A stretch of 13,322 bases of DNA, from contig JAZADZ010000069.1 of assembly GCA_036123135.1 (NCBI GenBank), forward strand, positions 1 through 13,322, written 5' to 3'. The notes under the pieces were generated by a model. That model made no database searches. It was not told the origin of the DNA and saw only the letters and a program-made list of their open reading frames with translations. Positions within the stretch are counted from its first letter, which is position 1, and each line of letters begins with the position of its first letter. The position numbers were made by a program, and so were the translations under genes. Below are positions 8,027-13,322 of the stretch, piece after piece. The stretch is from GCA-2716065 sp036123135. Lineage in GTDB: Bacteria; Bacteroidota; Bacteroidia; Flavobacteriales_D; Parvicellaceae.

Positions 8027-10067
8027 CAAAAGGCACGATTGATGTTCCAATCGAAGTCACCACTTTTACAATGTAGAGACCACTGTTCCAAGAGCTTACT
8101 TTTAGAGAAATAAGTTTACTATTTAAATTTTCAATTACAGCTACAGCTCTTCCACTTAAATCAAAAACAGTTACCTGCTTCAATGGATATTCTGTTGACT
8201 TTATATTAAGTAAATCTGAACTTGGATTTGGATAAGCTTCGATGGATTGGCTTAATTGGTTCACATCCAACGAACTTGAAGGAAAGATATTTATATCATC
8301 AATATATAAATTATTTCCCCCACCAGATTTAAGAGAAAATTTAAATTTAAAGTTCTCAACACAAAAAGAATTTATAATGTTATTGATGTAAACCTGTTTC
8401 CAGTGAGATGGTTGTGGAGAGTAAGGAAATCCAGTATTGTTGGCAGTTGTTAGTTGACTATTTGAAATATTTTTTCTCACATACCATGTTTCACCACAAT
8501 CCCAAGAACCTAAAATTTGAAACTGATCGGTATTATTTGAAGAGGTATTTGCAAATGCATATTTAAAGCCGATGGTTACCGCTGACTCGTTTGATAAATC
8601 AATGGTGTTACTTTCTAGTTCATATTTATAATTAATGGTACCATTAAAATTATCTAGTTTAATGGAGTTGTTTCCTGAGGAGGAACTTCCAGTTGACACT
8701 TCCCATAGCGAACTATTTGGGAACCAATTGTCATCAACAGAAATTGGGTTTTCAAAACCTTCTTGAAAAGGAATTGGTGCTCCAAGCCCCTGTAAGACAC
8801 CAATAAAATTGTTTTTGGTCTCAGAAATTGAAGTATTACCATCGCTAGCGGTTAAGGTAACTGGAAAAACACCAGGAGAATTGTAAACAACCGTTGGATT
8901 TTGAAGGTTAGATGTTGAAGGAGATCCACCCGGAAAGTCCCAATTCCAAGAGGAAATATTGTGAAAAGACAAATCAGTAAATGCTACAGAATCTCCCGAA
9001 CAAATAACAGGCTTATTGGTTTCAAAATTGACGTTACAAAGTGTTGGAGCTGAAAGTGTTCCTGTGGCAATAAGATTTGAAGTTTGCCAGAGATTATCTC
9101 TTCCTCCAACAGAAGAGGTAAGTGCAGCTCTCATACGATTGGCTTGACCAGGAGTGAACATTTTTCTACAACTTGCATAGTTCATGTAGTTTTCAGTATT
9201 TCCTAGTGGTCCACAAGAGGTATCATTTTGATTACACCAAGTGGTTCCAATGGTATTAGGTGTGTCAATTACATTGTCATCGGTGTTACAATTGGACGCC
9301 AGTCCAGGCTCGTTGGTACTTCCCCAAGTATGAGCAAGGTTGAGCCAATGTCCAGCTTCATGGGTTAAAGTTCTTCCGCCCAAGCTGTTCCCAGTTCCAA
9401 TTGTTCCAACATAATCGTGTCTCATCCATATACTAGCATTCATTGAGTTTCCAAATGAATTTGATGGGTAATTTGTATATCCAGCAACACCATCAGATGG
9501 GTTTCCACAAACAACAACATTGAGGTAGTTGTGACTAGACCAGTTTCCCTGATATACATCATTTCCATTAATGATATCATTGATTTGATCGTTACCACCC
9601 GAAAAATTGGACACATAGCTATTTGGAGAGGGAGTTCTTGTAATTCCACTGAAACAGCTTCCGTCTGGGGCAATTGTAGCCAATACAAATTGAACTTCAA
9701 CATCCGCAGGTAAACCTTGAAAGGCTGGATTTACAGTAGAAGCATCTGAATTAAGTTTTCTAAAATCTTCATTTAAGACATTTAGACCATCTAAAATTTG
9801 AGCATCTGAAATGTTTTCTATTCCTCCATTATGTATAACGTGGAATACAATCGGAATGGTGTATACAATACCTTTAGTTTTTTGAGCTAACATTTTTTTT
9901 TCATGTTCTTCTAGTATTTTTTGTTCAGCGAGATGAATTTTCAATCTCTCTGGAGATTTTAGCATTTCTCTAAGAAGACGATGCTGACCACATCCAACAC
10001 CAATAGAGTGTTGAGAATATCCAACGCATACCAATAAAGCAAGTGAAATAGAATATAGAACTTTCAT
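8010..10067 (-). CDS. Secreted M43 (pappalysin-like) zinc metalloprotease with PKD and type IX sorting domain
   Basis: This is a secreted zinc endopeptidase. Numbering from the ATG at 10067 gives 685 residues. A signal peptide (MKVLYSISLALLVCVGYSQ) comes first, then a helical propeptide-like region with IPIVFHVIH near 71. The M43 zinc site is HEAGHWLNLAH (His236, Glu237, His240, His246) followed by TWG; NYMNY (293-297) is the Met-turn. Cysteines around it probably form disulfides. A PKD domain follows (about 350-425, SWNWDFPGG), then a jelly-roll/MAM-like domain of about 430-605 ending LYIDDINIF. A C-terminal T9SS type A domain starts at EAYPNPSSD (about 614). An upstream TTG at 10097 would add ten residues ahead of an otherwise classical signal peptide, so ATG 10067 is preferred. 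No consensus promoter is clear in the 71-nt gap upstream. The likely function is degradation of extracellular protein for nutrition; the substrate is unknown. Confidence 0.93.
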   Translation of the reverse strand: MKVLYSISLALLVCVGYSQHSIGVGCGQHRLLREMLKSPERLKIHLAEQKILEEHEKKMLAQKTKGIVYTIPIVFHVIHNGGIENISDAQILDGLNVLNEDFRKLNSDASTVNPAFQGLPADVEVQFVLATIAPDGSCFSGITRTPSPNSYVSNFSGGNDQINDIINGNDVYQGNWSSHNYLNVVVCGNPSDGVAGYTNYPSNSFGNSMNASIWMRHDYVGTIGTGNSLGGRTLTHEAGHWLNLAHTWGSTNEPGLASNCNTDDNVIDTPNTIGTTWCNQNDTSCGPLGNTENYMNYASCRKMFTPGQANRMRAALTSSVGGRDNLWQTSNLIATGTLSAPTLCNVNFETNKPVICSGDSVAFTDLSFHNISSWNWDFPGGSPSTSNLQNPTVVYNSPGVFPVTLTASDGNTSISETKNNFIGVLQGLGAPIPFQEGFENPISVDDNWFPNSSLWEVSTGSSSSGNNSIKLDNFNGTINYKYELESNTIDLSNESAVTIGFKYAFANTSSNNTDQFQILGSWDCGETWYVRKNISNSQLTTANNTGFPYSPQPSHWKQVYINNIINSFCVENFKFKFSLKSGGGNNLYIDDINIFPSSSLDVNQLSQSIEAYPNPSSDLLNIKSTEYPLKQVTVFDLSGRAVAVIENLNSKLISLKVSSWNSGLYIVKVVTSIGTSIVPFEKLGP

Positions 10068-10138
10068 CAAGAGTTTATTTACCAACAAGTTAACCAAACA
10101 ATGGTTGTCTAGTTGGAGGTAAAAGAATTTTCTTAAAG

Positions 10139-10858
10139 TTATGTAGAAATAATGAAAGCTGGGTCGATAAGATCTTGACCGCGGTATTTTTGAAAAAGCT
10201 GTATGGTTGCAATAACGTCTTTTTCGCAGTAATTAATGATTCGATCAATGTCCTGATCTTCATAGAAGATTTTAGCAACTTGACTACCATCAATGTCATC
10301 TTTAGGAGTTGGAATGTTAAAAATATTTGTGAGTAGTTCTAAAGAAGTGTAATGCTTATAGTCACCAAATTTCCATAGTTCAAGTGTATCAATGTTATTT
10401 ATTTCCCACGGTTTTTTTCCTGCATTGTTGAGCAGTATGGGAAGTTTCATTTCGTTGACAAGCAGTCTTCTTGAAATGTATGGAAAGTCAAACTCTTTTC
10501 CGTTGTGGGCACACAAAATATAGCTGTTATGGTTGTAATGAGTGTTGAGTAAGTCGATAAACCCCTGTAATAATTTTTTCTCATTCAAGCTACTAAAGCT
10601 TTTAAGACGTATTTGCATTTCGCCTTTAGCCTGGATTAAAAATCCAACTGAAATGCAAATGATTTTTCCAAATTCAGCATATATTCCAGCTTTTTCATAC
10701 ACCTCTTCAGCACTTAATTGGTCTTTCTCTTGTAAATACTTTGTTTTTTTGCTCCACAAAGATTTAGAGGTATCATTGAGGTCTTGGAATCGGTAAACCT
10801 GTGGAACCGTTTCAATATCGAGAAATAATATTTTTGAAGTATCTATATTGTTAAGCAT
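10139..10858 (-). CDS. Predicted 3'-5' exonuclease, PolB-exonuclease-like (DEDD superfamily)
   Basis: This 239-residue cytoplasmic protein has an RNase H-like fold and the acidic motifs of two-metal 3'-5' exonucleases. ExoI is LFLDIET (Asp14, Glu16), ExoII is the AHNGKEFDFPYI block (Asp124), and a late YCEKDV supplies Asp214 for ExoIII. This layout matches the family described as predicted 3'-5' exonucleases related to the PolB exonuclease domain (Pfam DNA_pol_B_exo2), which occur as stand-alone proteins of about this length in Bacteroidota. No polymerase domain is attached. Its physiological substrate, DNA or RNA, is not known to me. The ATG lies one nucleotide after the stop of the upstream 133-residue gene, which implies translational coupling. 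It appears to be the last gene of the operon starting beyond the right edge. Confidence 0.9.
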   Translation of the reverse strand: MLNNIDTSKILFLDIETVPQVYRFQDLNDTSKSLWSKKTKYLQEKDQLSAEEVYEKAGIYAEFGKIICISVGFLIQAKGEMQIRLKSFSSLNEKKLLQGFIDLLNTHYNHNSYILCAHNGKEFDFPYISRRLLVNEMKLPILLNNAGKKPWEINNIDTLELWKFGDYKHYTSLELLTNIFNIPTPKDDIDGSQVAKIFYEDQDIDRIINYCEKDVIATIQLFQKYRGQDLIDPAFIIST

Positions 10859-10859
10859 A

Positions 10860-11261
10860 TTATTTGATTAGCACTCCTTTTTTTTTGAGTAAAGGAATAG
10901 TGGTAAAGTTCTTTTGCTGAATGGCATCTGGAAGAAAGATGTATTTTTTATCATAAATTACATCTTCAATGTAATAGGTAACTAAAAATTCATTTGTAAG
11001 CCCAAAAACAGCCTCGTTAATCAATTCAAATGGTTTGTAGGATTGTTTGGTTAAATCTCCAAGAAAATGACTAAATGAGGTGGTTTTCTTTTTTTGATCG
11101 TTAATTGCCCCATAACCTCTTGAAGAAACAAGTACATTTTTTATAAGAAATGTATTGTAATTAATAAGGTAAACTCTCCAAACGACCTCTCCTTTAAGCT
11201 CCTCTCTTACAATACCAACAGCAACATCTTTAACTTTAGGAATAGTAATATCTTTTTTCAC
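10860..11261 (-). CDS. Small uncharacterised protein, predicted all-beta
   Basis: This 133-residue protein matches no named family I can assign. It begins MKKDITIPKVKDVAVGIV and alternates hydrophobic and polar residues throughout, predicting a beta-sandwich: VVWRVYLINYN, KNVLVSSRGYG, NEFLVTYYIEDVIY and KKYIFLP read as successive strands. It ends in the basic tail LLKKKGVLIK. There is no signal peptide, membrane segment or catalytic cluster. A distant likeness to ApaG-type or fibronectin-like folds (strand, then an SRG turn) is only an impression. It sits 9 nt after the serine hydrolase gene and 1 nt before the exonuclease gene, so it is certainly in an operon-like arrangement. The tight exonuclease linkage could mean a partner or accessory role, which is inference. 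Its ordinary codon use and firm packing make it a real gene. Confidence 0.8.
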   Translation of the reverse strand: MKKDITIPKVKDVAVGIVREELKGEVVWRVYLINYNTFLIKNVLVSSRGYGAINDQKKKTTSFSHFLGDLTKQSYKPFELINEAVFGLTNEFLVTYYIEDVIYDKKYIFLPDAIQQKNFTTIPLLKKKGVLIK

Positions 11262-11270
11262 AACTTTAAA

Positions 11271-12446
11271 TTATTTTGAGACTGTTTCAGCCATTTTTAA
11301 GTACTCCCAAAGGTCAGAAGGATGTCCATCGCTTTGAACTTTTTTTCTTTTTTTTCCTGTTCGTACAATAACTATTTTTTTTTTGGGATAAATAATTATG
11401 TACTGTCCAAACAACCCTCTTGCATAATGAATAGGAGCATTGTTGTAGCTAGCACACCACCAGTGCCATCCGTATCGACTGTTTTCTAAACCTTTTTTAT
11501 CAAGAATACTTTTTTCAGGTTTAATAGCATTTTTAAGAAATTTTGTTGGAATTAGTTGCTGTCCTTCCCATTTCCCATTGTTTAGAATCAACTGACCAAT
11601 TTTTGCAAAGTCTCTAGATGTAGCATAAAAACAGCAAAAGCCTTTTTCATCTCCATCTTTTCTATCTAAACTCCAAAGGGCGTTGGATTCAGGTCCAATT
11701 TTTGACCATATTTTTTCCTCCATATAATCACTTATTGTTTTACCCGTTGCTTGCTCAAGCACATATGTTAAAATTTGAGTATCACAGCTTTTGTAATGGA
11801 ATCTTTTCCCTGGTTCACTTGTTACCTTCAGGTTTTTAATGTGTTCCCTTAAATACTTTCCATAGTACGCTTTGGCATTGTCAGAATAAGGGTTTTTTCC
11901 GCTTTCTTCCCAATTTAATCCGCTTGACATCGAGAGAAGATTTTTTATGGTTATTCTAGCTTTTTTTGGACGATTAAATTCGGGTAAAAAATCACTTACG
12001 TATTGTTCAACTGATTCAATGTAACCTTCGTCAATGGCAATTCCGATTAGAAAAGCAACAAAACTTTTTGAAGCTGAGAAAGAATTCGTTTTCGTTAAAG
12101 ATGTATATGGGTCCCAGTATTTTTCAAATACCAATGAATCATTTTTAAGTACTAAAAAACTTGCTGTTTCGATTTGTTGAAGCTCGATAAGATCTTTATT
12201 TGACAATGAACTTTCATTATAATTGGTGGATTCTTTGAATGGTATAGAACTACTTGAAACCATTTCATTGTTATAAAAAAGATCTACGTCATTAATTCCA
12301 GGTCCAGTCTGACCGCGTAAATACGTAAATGCGAGACCTCTGAAAAGATATCCGTAGCCTGCGATTAGATGAAAAATCACAATTGCACCAAGCAATAAGA
12401 AAACAAGTAATGTATTTTTTTTTGCGATTGAATTTTTTTTATTCAT
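11271..12446 (-). CDS. Membrane-anchored serine hydrolase, beta-lactamase/S12 family
   Basis: This is a class C beta-lactamase-like (S12/EstB type) serine hydrolase of 391 residues from the ATG at 12446. Residues about 12-35 are a hydrophobic anchor (LLVFLLLGAIVIFHLIAGYG), so the enzyme should face the periplasm. The nucleophile motif SxxK is FSASKSF (Ser124, Lys127). The second motif reads YKSC (Tyr218), with Ser where beta-lactamases have Asn. LLSMSSGLNW is the usual segment between them. The third motif region is ARGLFGQYI (about 342-350) rather than KTG. These changes favour an esterase or peptidase over a true antibiotic-degrading lactamase; the substrate is unknown. ATG 12446 overlaps the lipB stop by 8 nt (ATGAATAA), typical of coupling. 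An in-frame ATG at 12464 would add six residues and a 26-nt overlap, and is possible. The coding strand contains an A10 run near the C-terminus. Confidence 0.88.
   Translation of the reverse strand: MNKKNSIAKKNTLLVFLLLGAIVIFHLIAGYGYLFRGLAFTYLRGQTGPGINDVDLFYNNEMVSSSSIPFKESTNYNESSLSNKDLIELQQIETASFLVLKNDSLVFEKYWDPYTSLTKTNSFSASKSFVAFLIGIAIDEGYIESVEQYVSDFLPEFNRPKKARITIKNLLSMSSGLNWEESGKNPYSDNAKAYYGKYLREHIKNLKVTSEPGKRFHYKSCDTQILTYVLEQATGKTISDYMEEKIWSKIGPESNALWSLDRKDGDEKGFCCFYATSRDFAKIGQLILNNGKWEGQQLIPTKFLKNAIKPEKSILDKKGLENSRYGWHWWCASYNNAPIHYARGLFGQYIIIYPKKKIVIVRTGKKRKKVQSDGHPSDLWEYLKMAETVSK
11375..11384 (-). repeat. A10 homopolymer (T10 on plus) inside the serine hydrolase gene
   Basis: Ten consecutive T on the plus strand are read as A10 in the coding strand at PKKKIVIV near the protein's end. 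It is a possible slippage site; the frame is intact here. Shorter A8-A9 runs occur near this gene's 5' end (12415-12423 and 12433-12440). Confidence 0.9.
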
Positions 12447-13140
12447 AATCGAAATCAAAGACATTAGAAAGATTGATTTTTAGCTTTTTCTTTAAATTTT
12501 CAAAATCCACTAATTCACCAATTTCATTTTGTAGGGAGGTAACACTTTTGTCTTTAATTCCACAAGGAACAATGGCATCAAAGTAGGATAAATCAGTATT
12601 GACGTTAAATCCAATCCCATGCATGGTTACCCATCTGCTACTTTTAACCCCTAGGGCACATATTTTTCTTGGATTGTTCGATTTCACATCAATCCAAACC
12701 CCTGTTAGTCCATCAATTCTGTCACCAACTAAACCATATTCTTTTAATGTTAAAATAACAGACTCTTCCAAAAAACGAAGATACTTATGAATGTCTGTGA
12801 AAAAATAATCTAAATCAAAAATTGGATAGGCAACAAGCTGACCAGGACCATGGTAGGTGATATCTCCTCCTCGATTTATCTTATAATAGGTTGCGTTGAG
12901 TTTTTTTAAAATAGCTTCACTAACCAATAGATTTTCTTTTGACCCACTGGTTCCTAGCGTGTATACATGGGGATGCTCACAAAAGAGCAAATGGTTTTTT
13001 GTTTTTGTAGTGGAGTCAGGATTTTTTCGATTGTAAATTTTTTGGTCTATGATTGGTTTAAACAATGAGGTTTGATAGTCCCAAGCTTTTTTGTAATCGA
13101 TTAATTCTAAATCTTCAAAAGCTACAATAGGACAACTCAT
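12439..13140 (-). CDS. lipB: Octanoyltransferase LipB (lipoate biosynthesis)
   Basis: LipB transfers octanoate from octanoyl-ACP to the lipoyl-domain lysine of enzymes such as pyruvate dehydrogenase and glycine cleavage H protein; LipA then inserts sulfur. The 233 residues carry the family blocks in order: HPHVYTLG (56-63), RGGDITYHGPGQLVAYPI (90-107), RKICALGVKSSRWVTMHG (158-175) and VPCGIKDKSVTSL (191-203). The expected catalytic pair is present as Lys159 and Cys193. The length fits the family (about 210-250), and the protein is cytosolic with no extra domains. Its ATG overlaps the stop of the upstream isomerase gene as ATGA, and its stop overlaps the serine hydrolase start, so it lies in the middle of a coupled operon. 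No lipA is visible in this window. Confidence 0.96.
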   Translation of the reverse strand: MSCPIVAFEDLELIDYKKAWDYQTSLFKPIIDQKIYNRKNPDSTTKTKNHLLFCEHPHVYTLGTSGSKENLLVSEAILKKLNATYYKINRGGDITYHGPGQLVAYPIFDLDYFFTDIHKYLRFLEESVILTLKEYGLVGDRIDGLTGVWIDVKSNNPRKICALGVKSSRWVTMHGIGFNVNTDLSYFDAIVPCGIKDKSVTSLQNEIGELVDFENLKKKLKINLSNVFDFDYE

Positions 13141-13322
13141 GACGGGATTTTAGAGAGTTCTCCCTTTAAGAAATCAATTACATTTACTTCAATTGGGTCA
13201 ACTTGATTTAATTCAGCTAAGTAAACACTAACCCAATCTCCAAAAAGAATAAGGTACAAAGCTTGCTCGATGGCACTTTCTCCTTTGGCCGAAACATCAA
13301 AAATTGTTGATGTATAGTTGGA
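13137..13322 (-). CDS. C-terminal end of a bifunctional phosphoglucose/phosphomannose isomerase-like protein (cut by the right edge)
   Basis: The last 61 codons of a minus-strand gene enter from the right edge and end in TGA, overlapping the lipB ATG as ATGA. The visible tail (AKGESAIEQALYLILFGDWVS...VYLAELNQVDP, then IDFLKGELSKIPS) matches the C-terminal signature of the bacterial bifunctional phosphoglucose/phosphomannose isomerase family (Pfam bact-PGI_C). In that family, a glycine-glutamate turn and a helix are followed by the LGDWxSVYLA..xxxDP motif and a final LK..L helix. Those enzymes interconvert glucose-6-phosphate or mannose-6-phosphate with fructose-6-phosphate and carry SIS domains, which would lie outside the window. 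The assignment rests on a short tail, so it is likely rather than certain. Confidence 0.72.
   Translation of the reverse strand, partial: SNYTSTIFDVSAKGESAIEQALYLILFGDWVSVYLAELNQVDPIEVNVIDFLKGELSKIPS

Noticed and set aside
10068..10097. TTG at 10097 as the start of the M43 protease
   Set aside because: It would place ten extra residues before a standard signal peptide. The ATG at 10067 fits secretion better.
10092..10106. Short hairpin AACCA-N5-TGGTT upstream of the protease gene
   Set aside because: A 5-bp stem with no T run on either side is not a convincing terminator or operator, and is expected by chance.
10090..10299. A 69-codon minus-strand frame overlapping the exonuclease 3' end
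   Set aside because: It lies mostly inside the exonuclease gene in another frame, and the product has no recognisable features.
10542..10796. An 84-codon plus-strand frame opposite the exonuclease gene
   Set aside because: The opposite strand encodes part of the exonuclease, ahead of its ExoII motif. The plus-strand frame has no motif or upstream signal.
11271..12446. Annotation of the serine hydrolase as an antibiotic-resistance beta-lactamase
   Set aside because: Motifs two and three deviate (YKS, ARG), and the housekeeping operon context gives no support for resistance.

Overview
The window is AT-rich DNA from a member of the Bacteroidota, most likely a marine or freshwater Flavobacteriales lineage. 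Three things point there. A secreted M43 metalloprotease ends in a type IX secretion sorting domain, which is specific to this phylum. The proteins are rich in Lys, Asn and Ile. Shine-Dalgarno sites are not evident at the starts examined. There are ten genes (two cut by the window edges), no tRNA or rRNA, no insertion sequence and no CRISPR array. No gene-free stretch exceeds 100 bases.

Left half, plus strand: the 3' four fifths of pyruvate carboxylase (pyc); 10 nt later a 339-residue orphan with the skeleton of an aminoglycoside-phosphotransferase/protein-kinase-like fold; then RNase R (rnr); then a 634-residue fusion gene. The fusion joins a DsbA/SpxH-like thioredoxin fold (active-site CPTC), a winged-helix-like linker and a PHBH-type FAD-monooxygenase fold. 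In that last fold the dinucleotide-binding glycine loop is intact, but most other flavin-contact signatures are replaced. This fusion is the most unusual object in the window.

Right half, minus strand: a tightly packed operon runs leftwards from the right edge. Its order is the C-terminus of a bifunctional phosphoglucose/phosphomannose isomerase, lipB (octanoyltransferase), a membrane-anchored serine hydrolase of the beta-lactamase/S12 type, a small all-beta conserved-looking protein, and a PolB-type 3'-5' exonuclease. The spacings are -4, -8, +9 and +1 nt, so co-transcription and translational coupling are likely. After a 71-nt gap comes the secreted M43 protease. It converges with the fusion gene, and their ends overlap by 12 nt inside an A/T-flanked inverted repeat that could act as a bidirectional terminator.

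Most of the region is core metabolism (anaplerosis, lipoylation, RNA decay). No canonical defence or mobile system is visible. The two candidates for undescribed biology are the kinase-like protein coupled to pyc and the thioredoxin/pseudo-flavoprotein fusion.
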